Assembly (NCBI RefSeq): GCF_943734655.1
Contig: NC_071354.1
Span: 9,890,001 to 9,954,000 of the forward strand
Reading direction: 5' to 3'
From: Sabethes cyaneus
Lineage: Eukaryota > Arthropoda > Insecta > Diptera > Culicidae
Length of the DNA stretch: 64,000 bases
This document shows, piece by piece, positions 1 through 9,993 of the stretch; the stretch's first letter is position 1; each line of letters begins with the position of its first letter. The notes under the pieces are model-generated. The model was given only the letters and a program-made list of their open reading frames with translations. It made no database searches and was not told the origin of the DNA. A program made the position numbers and the translations under genes.

Positions 1-261
1 TCCGAAATCATACCAATATTGGTGTCAAATTGTATGATTGTAAAACTTTAAAATTCCACATCCACGGTGGTATAGTTTCGGTCATTCCAAAATGGGCTTA
101 GACGGTACTGGCGACTTATTCAAGGAAATGACCACATTTCGACAGTCGATTGGAAATTAATTCTAGGTCGAAAAATATAAATATGCATTTCATAACACAA
201 AACCGTGCAGAAGATGAAGAAACCAGTTATTTAAAACAATTTCCAATAATATTTAGATATT

Positions 262-362
262 TTAAAAGCCGAATTTGACCGCATCAATCATCGCATACTG
301 CTCAACAAAATCTTACGCCTAGGCGGGTGATTGCCTGCTACTCAGACCCGGCCAGCCTCGAC
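262..362 (+). pseudogene. CR1-like reverse transcriptase relic
   Basis: A short reading frame gives AEFDRINHRILLNKILRLG. This is the conserved reverse transcriptase segment around the first catalytic aspartate (…AFDRIDH…) of CR1-like non-LTR retrotransposons. The frame is lost after about 30 codons and nothing recognisable precedes it. It lies just upstream of the TIR element at 401. It is a dead fragment; the assignment to CR1-like rather than Jockey rests on resemblance to the longer copies at 32.6 and 48.3 kb. Confidence 0.6.
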
Positions 363-400
363 TGACGCTTCCGCATAAAATGGTCTATTTTGGCCAAGTA

Positions 401-1664
401 CCGTCAAACGCGGTAACTTGCAACAGCGGGGTAACATGCAACAACACTATATCCATCCAATTTACTGTACTTTTTGATCTATTACTTCAATTTTTAATCT
501 ATATCAGTCACTGAATCTTGTTGTTAACAGTTCAAAGAAGCCATATATACTGTTATGTTGATTTTCTGCTGTTTTGGTGATTTTTAAAAAAATCCACAAG
601 ATGGTGTCTAATTCAGCATCAATTTTTCGTCAGTAAAACGTTTGTGTCGCCTACAGGCACTTTAAATAAAAAAAGCCTAACATACATTTTTTATGACAAA
701 ATGAGCAATAAGGAAACAAAATAATCGATTTATGATGACTAGTTTTGATTACCTTACTTGTTACCACATTATTCGTAAAACAAGTACGTAAACGGGGTAA
801 CTTGCAACAGCTGGTAGATATAAAAAGCTAGGTTCCGTTAGCTTCAAGAGGCAAGTTAACATTTAATTTTGCATCAAACAATACTAAAGCACACCTGAAG
901 TGTGTAAGATACTTTAGGTAAGCCGGAAATATGCCAGTTTTTCTCTGGATATACCTAAAATGGCCATAGAAGAGGCCAAAAAGAAAATAACCTCACTGAG
1001 AGAATCGACCAGCAATATGACTGTGTCTAATTACGATCACTCGTAACGTAATGAACATTCATATATTACATAACCAAGATATCGATGATTTTTAACTCTC
1101 CCGCTCCACTTCATGACGCAATTTTGCATAGTGGATGTACGACGTGTAATGCGTCACACAACTCCCGCTAGCTTAAGTGCGTTACGTAATATGTGAAAGG
1201 TCCTTAAAGAAGGCAGCTCTAAAGGATCCAGGCAAGGAATATTAACTGCATGAATAATACAAAAAGTTATTTCTGTAATTTCCGTTACGGGACTCATAAT
1301 TTTTTTTCACCAACGTCACATAGGACATTTAAGCGTATATTCGTAGCAAAAGCATTAAAAATCGCAAGTTCGATTATCATTTGCATATCCAAGTCAAAAG
1401 AAACTCATACAAATCTTTAAATTCGTTCAATTTCCAAAAAATGTTGCTTGTTGCAAGTTACCCCGTTTAAGGGGTTACCAGTAACAAATTAGTTAAAAAA
1501 TTCTACAACAGCCAATATTGATAGCATATTTTTTCTCAATATGTGAAATTGTTCTATGCTAGACCTAATAACTATGTATTAATTAAATGTCCTCAAATGT
1601 ACTACAGATAAGTTTTCACTTGCACTCATATTTGAGAAGTGTTGCAAGTTACCCCGTTTGACGG
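401..1664. mobile_element. TA-flanked TIR element, Tc1/mariner-like, non-autonomous
   Basis: Terminal inverted repeats of 24 bp (401-424 and 1641-1664) differ at one position and begin CCGTCAAAC. Each end abuts TA (399-400 and 1665-1666), the TSD typical of Tc1/mariner elements. The motif GGGGTAACTTGCAAC recurs near both ends and inside: close to 427 and 795 on +, and close to 1447 and 1641 on -. No transposase frame is visible in the 1,264-bp interior. Superfamily assignment is inferred from TA alone. Confidence 0.7.
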
Positions 1665-1666
1665 TA

Positions 1667-2204
1667 CTTCTTCACCGTTTAGCCGGTTTCTCCGACCTCC
1701 CGGCCCAAGGCACGGAAGAAGATGTTGCGAAAGCACTTTCGCCTTTCCCGCGGGAGAAGATGTTGCGAATGTTAGACCGCTTTATTCGGCGGATACGAAG
1801 TGCTTCATCATGTTACTTCTTCGCGACGGGGTGGAGCTGGAAATACGAACAAAGCATCGAGCGTAGTTGTTTGACGGTTTTCATCGTGGCTACTGCAGTA
1901 GCCAAATTAACTGCAAATCAACTGATAACGTGCTAAACTTAGTGTAGTTTTTAATGCATACGTTATTGCTAATGCTTTACTGAAATGCAGACCCTTTTTG
2001 GCGCCCCTAAGAGCTTGCGCCCTTGGCGGGGGCCAGTCTGGCCAACCCCACGCTACGGCTAGAGAACCTTAGAGAGTCGCGATCTGAAAAAAAATAATGT
2101 TTTCATCGTATTGAGTTTGGGCGAAATGAACCTATTGCATTGTGTGTGTTTTTTGTACGCCAGAAGGGTATTAGGCTAAAAGGCCACTAGGACAGACAGA
2201 CGAT
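1667..2204. other. No gene seen
   Basis: Two short overlapping + frames near 1640-1936 have no recognisable domain. A GAAGATGTTGCGAA motif occurs twice around 1718 and 1756. I see no element ends here. Confidence 0.4.
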
Positions 2205-3132
2205 TTTCCCGGCGAATCGCGACGTGGCGGTGGCGATGGATGACGAGACCTCTCTCACCCTGGATGGCAACGGCTGGCAGGGCAATTCGTATTTTACTTC
2301 CCCCCCGAAGGAAGTAAGCTCCGATGTGAAATTCGTTTCACACACCCAGTTCCCCAAGGAGGTGCTACTGTGGCTAACAATCAGCGAGTAGGGGATGTGA
2401 AAGCCGCGCTTCTTTCGCTCCGGACTGGCCGTGAACGGGGAAATTTATAGTACGAAGTGCCTGCCGGAAGTTGCGTCGTTCATCAAGAAATACCATAAGG
2501 GCGAAGACGCGGTGTTCTGGCCAGATCTGGTGTTGGCCCACTACAGTGGACCCCCGTTCGTTTGAACGATTCCTCATGCAAACTAACGGGGTTAGTTTTT
2601 AATTTGAACAACTGGTAGCCCTAAATATGCTGGAACTTGTGTAAACTGGCTGCCCTACTCTTTGTTATTGTTTGGTGGTTTGATTCAGTTGGCAATTGCA
2701 AGCAGCGAATATTTCATTCTCCGATCGGATTTCTACCATAATCGTTGGGAAAAAGCAATGTGAAACAGATTAAGCACGTAGATCAGCACAAAAGAATCAT
2801 GTTTATGTGCATTGTCTGCATAAGCAAATGATGTCATATTGAGAATGACGTTTGAACCATTTTTAATTTGCACGTCGTGCAAACCAACGGGGTTCAAATT
2901 AAAAAGTGTTCAGATTAAAAACGGTCAAACGAACGGGGGTCCACGGTATTCGAAGCGATTGTTGGAGGAGATGGAGCGGTTGAACATCGAAGTCGGCAAA
3001 CCCGCCCAACGTCCCCCAGCTGCGTCCTATCGAGAATTTCTGGACAAACCTGAAGCCTAAGATCTACTCCAACAATTTTGTCGCGAAAACTGAGGAGGAA
3101 TTGATAAACAAAATGAATTATCTCCAATTTTT
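2205..3132 (+). pseudogene. Tc1/mariner (DD37E-type) transposase, broken
   Basis: The translated remnants match the catalytic domain of mosquito Tc1/mariner transposases. A first block has AMDDET (first catalytic Asp region), the DGNGWQG segment, and a block ending FWPDLVLAHYS with the second catalytic Asp near 2530. A second block from 2943 continues with YSKRLLEEMERLNIEV, the segment that normally leads to the third catalytic residue. Two in-frame stops lie near 2388-2400, the third acidic residue region is scrambled, and a 395-bp MITE (2548-2942) splits the gene. The N-terminal DNA-binding half is absent. DD37E is inferred from spacing in the family, since the last residue is not preserved here. 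Confidence 0.75.
2548..2942. mobile_element. 395-bp MITE inside the transposase pseudogene
   Basis: Perfect inverted ends GGACCCCCGTTCGTTTGA (2548-2565) and its complement (2925-2942) bound a non-coding segment. Subterminal GCAAACYAACGGGGTT repeats occur at about 2579 and 2880. The transposase frame around it stops at the left end and resumes at the right end. I could not settle a TSD. Confidence 0.7.
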
Positions 3133-4570
3133 CCTTTTGTGGTAGCGATGTAAAACTCTGGACCTGTCTTGGGAGTTCTGGGAAATTCACCCTGGCATAT
3201 GGTTCATTACCCATTATTACGCCATCATACTTTGTCAATAGTGCTACGTACAACTTACGCGCTCTTTAATTAATGCTGACAGTCCGGCTCGACTGGTGGC
3301 TCTCCTTACATTGTTTTACGTGATATTCCCAATTTTATTCCAACATCTCTGGAGGAAAGGTTACAGTTTCGTTTGAAAACTTAGGTCGCTCTTCTTTCGG
3401 CCGTTGTTAGTCCTCACGCAGAAACCACCTCAGGTTTGTTTTCCACTAAAAAGTTTTTTCCGCGAAAATATTTTTCCTGGAAACGGAAACTTTCCCTGAA
3501 ATAGTATATTCCCAACAGTATACAGCCACGAATTAGGTTTCCACGAAATCGCATTCGGCAAAATGTTATACAATCCTGTGAACACCTTTAATAATATCTG
3601 CTGAAAATATCATTTAAATTGACTAACGCAAAAATCAACTTTCAAATTATATGTTCATGCAAATTCTATTTTCGTCAATTTTGTCCAACCAACACTGGCA
3701 CACTGTGCGTGTGTGTCTGGCGTTTATCGCCAAACCATGACGGAAGCGGTTTTGATTCCACAACCCAAATGCTGATGTACGCGTACGAGGAAACGCCAGG
3801 CACACTTTGATTTGTGTGCATCGATTATGCTGAGTAGGAAAATGGTCTACGCCTAATTTCTGTTTTTCCCCTATAAATAAACAGTAGAGGAGCGCTTGTG
3901 ATAAAACTATTAAGAAAGCATTATAAAATTTTAGTATAACATGTTTACGACAAATAAACAAAACTGGCATTCTTTCTAAGGTTTGTTTGAGAATGACGAA
4001 ACATGCAATCACAATGTAAATCTGCCCAGCTTCGTTCATTTTTTGTTACTTTCGAATCAATCCGAAATTTAAAACATCTCTTGAATCTCTCGATCTCTTG
4101 AATAATAATAATGGTGAGGAATTTCTATTCTGGACGATCTGCGAGCACTAATTTCACGAAATTTAGATTATACCATATTCCAAATATATGCACATCGACT
4201 GTGTGGATCCAACAACTTTCAATTAAAGTTGGTCACACTTCGGTGGAGTACTTAATAAAGCTTTGGACTATGACTCCGATCCATTCCAAAGTTGACTAGT
4301 TGAGTAATAAAGACTATCCCAGAAAGTATGGACGCACTAAGTTTTTAGTAAAAATAAAACTAAATAGCTAGAAATTCAGTTTATATTAATAATCAAAATA
4401 AGATTAAAACAACAGGTCAGTATTCTCAGTTGATGGTTAATTTCTAATCTATCGATTGTATGCAAGCTGCCGCACATTCTTGCGAACGTTCTTTACAAAG
4501 TTCAGCACAGACTTCTTAATGATAAGTTTTGATACTTTTTTTGAGTTTTTTTTTTTTTCAAATTATTAAT
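3133..4570. other. No gene seen
   Basis: AT-rich sequence with only short unsupported frames. A 130-residue minus-strand frame at 3647-4039 shows no domain. Confidence 0.4.
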
Positions 4571-4574
4571 TTCT

Positions 4575-4790
4575 TAAGGGTCCGCCCACTTTGCTTCGGG
4601 GTACGATACTGGCTTAACAAGCCAGTCGTCGTATCTTCCAATCTCGGCTGGGAGGTGCTGCTATAGAGTCAGTAGGATCGTTGCACTAGCCCCGTAATTG
4701 TCCTGTACTTTAATAACCGGCTGCGGAGAAAGTCGATAATGAAGGGTCAAGTTCTCAACAGGACGTTTACACCCAAGGCATGTGTCCTAA
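4575..4790 (+). mobile_element. tRNA-headed SINE, copy 1
   Basis: GCTTCGGGGTACGATACTGG followed by a B-box-like segment (TCCAATCTCGGC in place of GTTCGAATC) resembles a tRNA-type internal Pol III promoter. The body matches the copies at 26211-26400 (+) and 21365-21505 (-): the AGAGTCAGTAGGATCGT segment is shared. The distal part (GAAGGGTCAAGTTCTC…) differs from copy 2, so this may be a subfamily with a different tail. The 3' limit is approximate. Confidence 0.65.
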
Positions 4791-4931
4791 AATGTGCCTT
4801 TGTGATTGCGCAAAATTCTTCAAATGGTCGAATTAACTGATAATTAGGGGGTTTCATGTTCTGTGGAACAAATTTTATAGACCGTTCCGATTATTATAGA
4901 TACAATAAAAAGTAACCAATAAAAAGTAAAA

Positions 4932-7900
4932 AATGGTTGGTAAACGGCTAGATAATGCGGAATATAGACCCCATAGTGGTCGTTAGCCTCTTATCCAGCA
5001 ACTCCGATCCCGACCTCCTCGTGGTACCAGCCGGAATACGAGCAACCTTAGCGGAGATCGGGTAACCAACCCCGGTGGAAACTAAGGTCGTATACTAACC
5101 GGGAAGGAGGTAGTGAGTCTCGGCACTATAAGATGGCAGCCCCATCACGAGACTCGGTTGTGTTGCCCCAGTACGGCTACACACCTAAACAACACAAACT
5201 AACAACATTCAAGCATATTCGGAGCGGAATATTCGGCATCGACCTAGGCGACGAAATAAGGACGACGAATGGAGACTCGGGACTTGGAACTGCAGATCGC
5301 TAAATTTCGCAGGTTGCGAGCGGGTGCTGATTGAACAGCTGGAACCCCGCAAACTCGGCATCGTAGCTCTGCAGGAAATCTGTCGCAAAGGAGAGAAGGT
5401 ATGGAAGATACGTGGCGGAAAGGCCCAGTTTTACCAGAGCGGTGGCGCTACCAACGAACTGGGAACGGGCTTTGTAGTGCTGGGCGGAATGCAGGATCGC
5501 GTGATAGATTGGAAGGCGATCAACGAGAGAATGTGTGTATTGAGGATAAAGGGCCGTTTCTTCAATTATAGCATCATTAACGTGCACTGCCCGCACGAAG
5601 GTAGACCCGACGATGAGAAAGAAGCGTTCTACGCGAGGCTGGAGGCTACGTACGACAGCTGCTCGTCACGGGACATCAAGATCGTCATCGGGGATATGAA
5701 CGCCCAGGTCGGTAGGGAAGAAATGTATAGACCGGTGGTAGGACCCCATAGCCTGCACACCGACACAAACGATAACGGCCAACGATGTATAAACTTCGCA
5801 GCTTCCCGAGGCCTGGTGATCCGAAGTACCTTTTTCCCGCGCAAGGATATCCACAAAGCCACCTGGAGATCACCTGACCAACGTACAATGAACCAAATTG
5901 ACCACGTTCTCATAGAGGGCCGGTTCTTCTCTAACATCACGAACGTACGCTCCCGTCGGGGTGCGGATATTGATTCTGACCATTACCTAGTAGCAGTACA
6001 TGTGCGCTCAAAGCTGTCCACCGTATATCGGACACGTCAAACCCGCCCTCCTCGGCTGAACATCAGGCAGCTAGATAACCCACAAGTTGCCGAGAACTAC
6101 GCGCGAGTACTGAATGAGGCACTGCCTTCTTCCGAAGAGTTAGGTGCTTCAAACCTCGAAGACGGTTGGGGCAGAATACGCTCGGCCATCGGAGAGGCCG
6201 CTACCGCGGCACTAGGTATTGAGCCTCGGAGTACACAAAATGATTGGTTTGATGGGGAATGCCAACAAGCGGTGGAGGAGAAAAAAAACGCTTGGAAAAA
6301 TTATCTAAGTATTGCCACTAGAGAGAACCTGGCCAAGTACCGACGAGCTAGGAACCAGTTGACCACGATCCTGAGGAGAAAAAAGCGCCAAAAGGAGGAC
6401 AGAGATCGTGAAGAATTAGAACAACTATTCCGAGCTAATGACACGCGCAAGTTTTATGAGAAGGTGAACCAAACTCGGAAGGGCTACACACCGAAACCTG
6501 ACATGTGTAGGGACGAGGGAGGGAATCTAATTACAAACGAGCGCGAGGTGGTCGACAGGTGGAAGCAGTTCTTCGATGAACACCTCAATGGCGAAGTCGC
6601 AGAAGGAGGCGGAACGGAAATTAACCTAGGAGCGCCCATGGAAGATAGTGATGTCCTAGCACCTGATCTCCAAGAAGTCAAACGAGAAATCAGGTTGCTG
6701 AAGACCAATAAAGCCGCTGGGAAGGACCGCCTACCGGCAGAGCTTTATAAACATGGCGGGGAAACGCTAGCAAAGGCTCTACACTGGGTTATTTCGAGGA
6801 TTTGGGAGGAGGAAAAGCTACCGGAGGAATGGATGGAAGGAGTGGTTTGTCCCATCTACAAAAAGGGTGATCGGCTAGACTGCTGCAACTATCGTGGTAT
6901 TACGTTGGTAAACGCCGCCTACAAGGTACTCTCCCAGATCCTGTTACGCCGGCTGTCACCGATAGCACAAGGTTTCGTAGGGAATTATCAGGCGGGTTTC
7001 ATGGGGGCTCGCGCAACTACGGACCAAATATTTACTATCCGACAGATCTTGCAGAAATGTCGGGAGTACAACGTGCCCACGCATCACATCTTTATCGATT
7101 TCAAAGCAGCATACGACACAGTCGATCGAGACAAGCTATGGCAGATAATGCACGAATACGGTTTTCCGGACAAACTGACGCGACTGATCAGAGCTACATT
7201 GGATCGAGTGATGTGTTTCGTACGCATCTCTGGGACACTCTCGAGTCCCTTCGAGACGCGACGAGGGTTGAGACAAGGTGACGGTCTATCCTGCATGCTG
7301 TTCAACATCGCTCTTGAGGGGGTGATCCGACGAGCGGGCATTGAAACGAGAGGCACGATTTTTACCAAGAGTAGCCAACTTCTAGGCTTTGCAGATGACT
7401 TCGATATCATAGCCAGGAACTTTGCGACGGCGGAGGCAATCTACGCCAGACTGAAAGCGGAGTCTAGGAGAATTGGGCTAAAAATAAATGCGTCGAAGAC
7501 CAAATACATGAAAGGAAGAGGCTCAAAGGAAACAAATGCGCGCCTCCCACGGACGGTAACCGTTGACGGCGACGAACTAGAAGTGGTAGAAGAGTTCGTG
7601 TATTTGGGATCGCTGGTGACCGCGGACAACAACACTAGTAAGGAGATCCAGCGGCGCATCCAAGCGGGAAATCGGGCCTACTTTGCCCTTCGTAAAACGC
7701 TACGATCAGGAAGCATACGCCGCCGCACGAAGCTAACAATGTACAAAACCATTATTAGACCGGTAGTTCTTTATGGACTTGAAGCCGTGACGCTGCTTAC
7801 GGAGGACATACGCGCCCTTGCCGTGTTTGAGCGGAAAGTGCTGCGGACGATATTTGGCGGAGTACAAACTGAAAGCGGAGAGTGGCGGAGGCGTATGAAT

Positions 7901-8208
7901 CACGAGCTACAGGCACTGCTTGGGGAGACTCCCATCGTACATCTAGCGAAAGTTAGCAGGCTACGGTGGGCCGGACACGTCGTAAGGATGCCGGACGACA
8001 GTGCGACGAAAACGGTCCTCTTCAACAACCCCACCGGCACCAGGAACAGGGGGGCCCAACGTGCACGATGGCTCGACCAGGTCGAAAGCGATTTGCGACT
8101 TCTGAGACGACTAGGAAATTGGCGACGAGTGGCCCAAGACCGAGTTGAATGGAGACGAGTGCTTGAAACAGCACGAGCCACCCCGGCTCTATGCTGCTGA
8201 AGAAGAAG
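4932..8208 (+). mobile_element. RTE-clade non-LTR retrotransposon, copy 1
   Basis: About 3.28 kb, bounded by an A-rich 11-bp direct repeat AAAAAGTAAAA (4921-4931 and 8209-8219) and ending in a short GAA tail directly after the stop codon. This compact layout matches copy 2 (3.42 kb, 33355-36774, minus). The 5' leader (4932-5188) contains the inverted pair GAGTCTCG/CGAGACTC near 5114-5158. The TSD is A-rich, so the limits are less certain than for copy 2. Confidence 0.75.
5189..8200 (+). CDS. RTE endonuclease/reverse transcriptase polyprotein
   Basis: A single open frame of about 1,000 codons that copies RTE RNA into DNA at a nicked target site. The N-terminal apurinic-type endonuclease shows TWNCRSLNF, LQEICRKG (catalytic Glu), NVHCPHEG, VIGDMNAQVG and SDHYLVA in order. 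The central reverse transcriptase shows NYQAGFM, FIDFKAAYDTVDR, RRGLRQGDGLSC and the catalytic GFADDFDII. The C-terminus carries YLGSLVTAD, RWAGHVVRM and RWLDQVE, typical of insect RTE proteins. The frame is open from just after a TAA at 5186, but no in-frame ATG precedes the endonuclease: position 5324 is GTG. Copy 2 has an ATG well upstream. So the start was lost, lies in an upstream overlapping frame, or is non-AUG. No internal stops were seen. Confidence 0.88.
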   Translation, partial: TTQTNNIQAYSERNIRHRPRRRNKDDEWRLGTWNCRSLNFAGCERVLIEQLEPRKLGIVALQEICRKGEKVWKIRGGKAQFYQSGGATNELGTGFVVLGGMQDRVIDWKAINERMCVLRIKGRFFNYSIINVHCPHEGRPDDEKEAFYARLEATYDSCSSRDIKIVIGDMNAQVGREEMYRPVVGPHSLHTDTNDNGQRCINFAASRGLVIRSTFFPRKDIHKATWRSPDQRTMNQIDHVLIEGRFFSNITNVRSRRGADIDSDHYLVAVHVRSKLSTVYRTRQTRPPRLNIRQLDNPQVAENYARVLNEALPSSEELGASNLEDGWGRIRSAIGEAATAALGIEPRSTQNDWFDGECQQAVEEKKNAWKNYLSIATRENLAKYRRARNQLTTILRRKKRQKEDRDREELEQLFRANDTRKFYEKVNQTRKGYTPKPDMCRDEGGNLITNEREVVDRWKQFFDEHLNGEVAEGGGTEINLGAPMEDSDVLAPDLQEVKREIRLLKTNKAAGKDRLPAELYKHGGETLAKALHWVISRIWEEEKLPEEWMEGVVCPIYKKGDRLDCCNYRGITLVNAAYKVLSQILLRRLSPIAQGFVGNYQAGFMGARATTDQIFTIRQILQKCREYNVPTHHIFIDFKAAYDTVDRDKLWQIMHEYGFPDKLTRLIRATLDRVMCFVRISGTLSSPFETRRGLRQGDGLSCMLFNIALEGVIRRAGIETRGTIFTKSSQLLGFADDFDIIARNFATAEAIYARLKAESRRIGLKINASKTKYMKGRGSKETNARLPRTVTVDGDELEVVEEFVYLGSLVTADNNTSKEIQRRIQAGNRAYFALRKTLRSGSIRRRTKLTMYKTIIRPVVLYGLEAVTLLTEDIRALAVFERKVLRTIFGGVQTESGEWRRRMNHELQALLGETPIVHLAKVSRLRWAGHVVRMPDDSATKTVLFNNPTGTRNRGAQRARWLDQVESDLRLLRRLGNWRRVAQDRVEWRRVLETARATPALCC

Positions 8209-8299
8209 AAAAAGTAAAATAATATCGTGCAGTTTTCAGCCAAATTTTGGCTGAGTCCTGTTTTTTACACCCATGCGGAAGCCTGGAAAACAGATTGTG

Positions 8300-8698
8300 C
8301 AAAAATGGGGAACCGTGAGTGGTCCTTCGATCAAAAAAACTAGCTTGGGACGAAGGTGTGAGCATTGGAGCTGTTCAAACCGCGTTGAGGAAGTATGAAA
8401 AATAGTGCACTTTCGAAGATTCCCCGAGGTGTGGTAGAAAATCTGGTTTAGCCAGCCCTACTATGTACAGGTAATGGAACTAGTACAAGCGCCTTCCTAC
8501 GGCAACAATACGAGATGTAGCGAAACACTAGGTACAACCTCAGCGATTAACCATATGCGTGCCAAAAGGAAAATGGGCCTGTAGACCCGTAGCAGCAGAA
8601 ACAGCCAAAACGAAGCATCAGACATGTTGAATTCGTGAATCCGAGGGCTCGAAAGCTGTACGGCAAACTGCTGGCTAAGAACTCAGAGTTTATGGTAT
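8300..8698 (+). pseudogene. Tc1-type transposase N-terminal remnant
   Basis: MGNREWSFDQK, then GVSIGAVQTALRKY-like, ATIRDVAK and RKLYGKLLAKNSEFMV segments appear in order but in shifting frames with stops. They match the helix-turn-helix half and start of the catalytic half of a second Tc1-type transposase family. A 25-residue piece of the same type lies at 56516-56607. The remnant stops where the Gypsy 5' LTR begins, so the LTR element probably inserted here. I found no continuation beyond 12.5 kb. Confidence 0.6.
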
Positions 8699-8948
8699 TG
8701 TGGCGACATCAGGCAACTTTACCCTTAGACCACAATCAATCTGTACCACATACGCAAGCACTCAATCCGATCACACTACTCGGCACTCGTCTCGATCATA
8801 CTATATAGTGACACAATAGGTATTTACCACAAAAAGTTGTACAAAGAATTTTAGTTTAATATAGACACTCGATCACGATAGTCGCCTCCGCGTTCAATCG
8901 TTACAGCGCTATCCGAAATCCATTTTGGAGAACAAACGTACCCCCATA
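8699..8948 (+). repeat. Gypsy 5' LTR (approximate limits)
   Basis: The start is placed at TGTGGCGACATC, where the transposase remnant breaks off. The end is placed just before the primer-binding site. There is no second LTR to compare with, so the limits are estimates. TATATAG near 8802 could be part of the promoter. Confidence 0.5.
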
Positions 8949-8951
8949 TAT

Positions 8952-8966
8952 TGGTGACTCCGACCG
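8952..8966 (+). promoter_or_regulatory. tRNA primer-binding site
   Basis: TGGTGACTCCGACCG begins with TGG, the complement of a tRNA CCA end, and sits right after the LTR where minus-strand synthesis is primed. The similar TGGTGACCCCGAC-type site of Mag elements supports the lineage. Confidence 0.65.
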
Positions 8967-9087
8967 AACAGGTCAAAAATAGTTCCAAAACCGCGTAAAA
9001 GTTATCCGCGTACCGCGTTATAGAAAATTGTCCCGAAAAAACACCGTTTCGTACGAAAAAACCACGCCAAAGTGAAACCATTACCCA

Positions 9088-9993
9088 ATGGCTACGGAAA
9101 ATACACGTACGGAAGACACACGTACGGAAAACAATAGCCCTGTGAAAAGTGAAGATGGCGCGGGTAAAGAAACCGCCATCATTGCAAAAATTAACTACCC
9201 GGATTTCGACCCAGACGACATAGACACGTGGTTTCTATGTCTAGAAGCCGCGTTCAGCGCGAATTCAGTGAAAAACGACAAATTTAAGTACAACGCTGTC
9301 ATCGTTGCGCTCGGCTCGCGCGCCAAATTTGTACATACCGTCATCGCTAATTGCAACGCGTCTTCCAACAACGACAAGTATAAGACAATTAAAGCCGCTG
9401 TTATCGCTCATTTTCGGCCATCGGAGACACAGCGACTCACTAGCTTATTGTCCGGGATGATATTAGGCGATCAAAAACCCAGCGTACTTCTATCGGAAAT
9501 GAGACGCCTAGGAGGAGCTGGCTGCAGCGATAGCGTCCTTTCCAATTTGTGGTTACGTGCATTACCAGATACCGTTCGCTCGATTATCGCTGTCATACCA
9601 ACTGCATCTCTCGATGGACAAGCCAGCGTCGCTGATAAAATAATGGAAGCCCCAAGGAGTGACATCTCGGCAGTTAGTAGTGCCGAATCCGGATCATCCG
9701 TTTCAAGTTTGAAACAGCGCATAGAAGCTCTTTCCCGTAGGCTGGATGAAGTCTTGTCAGGCAGCTTCCGCGGCCGCGAACGAACCAGGGACCCATCTCG
9801 GCATCGTTCATCTAGCCGGCGCTCAGCAACACCATCGCAGCCCCGCACCCCGCGTAGATGGATTTGTTGGTTTCATTACCGCCACGGTGCCCAGGCCCGC
9901 AAGTGCGAAAAGCAGAAAGGAGATAACCCGAGCATCCCGTGTATTTTTTTCGACGGGAACATTCAGGTGTACACCCGACCGAGGGATTCATAG
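9088..9993 (+). CDS. Gypsy gag polyprotein
   Basis: A 301-residue frame starting at an ATG about 120 bp after the primer site. It encodes the retrotransposon's particle protein. It has an acidic N-terminus (MATENTRTEDTRTENN), a capsid-like region with PDFDPDDIDTWFLCLEAAF and FRPSETQRLTSLLSG, an Arg/Ser-rich tract near residues 230-260, and one zinc-knuckle-like motif (CWFHYRHGAQARKCEKQ). The last ~17 residues follow a T-run that looks like a frameshift site, so the mature gag end may be earlier. This frame looks intact. Confidence 0.8.
   Translation: MATENTRTEDTRTENNSPVKSEDGAGKETAIIAKINYPDFDPDDIDTWFLCLEAAFSANSVKNDKFKYNAVIVALGSRAKFVHTVIANCNASSNNDKYKTIKAAVIAHFRPSETQRLTSLLSGMILGDQKPSVLLSEMRRLGGAGCSDSVLSNLWLRALPDTVRSIIAVIPTASLDGQASVADKIMEAPRSDISAVSSAESGSSVSSLKQRIEALSRRLDEVLSGSFRGRERTRDPSRHRSSSRRSATPSQPRTPRRWICWFHYRHGAQARKCEKQKGDNPSIPCIFFDGNIQVYTRPRDS

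Noticed and set aside
4600..4660. Possible functional tRNA gene
   Set aside because: tRNA-like boxes are present but the cloverleaf arms do not pair and the same head recurs in other SINE copies.
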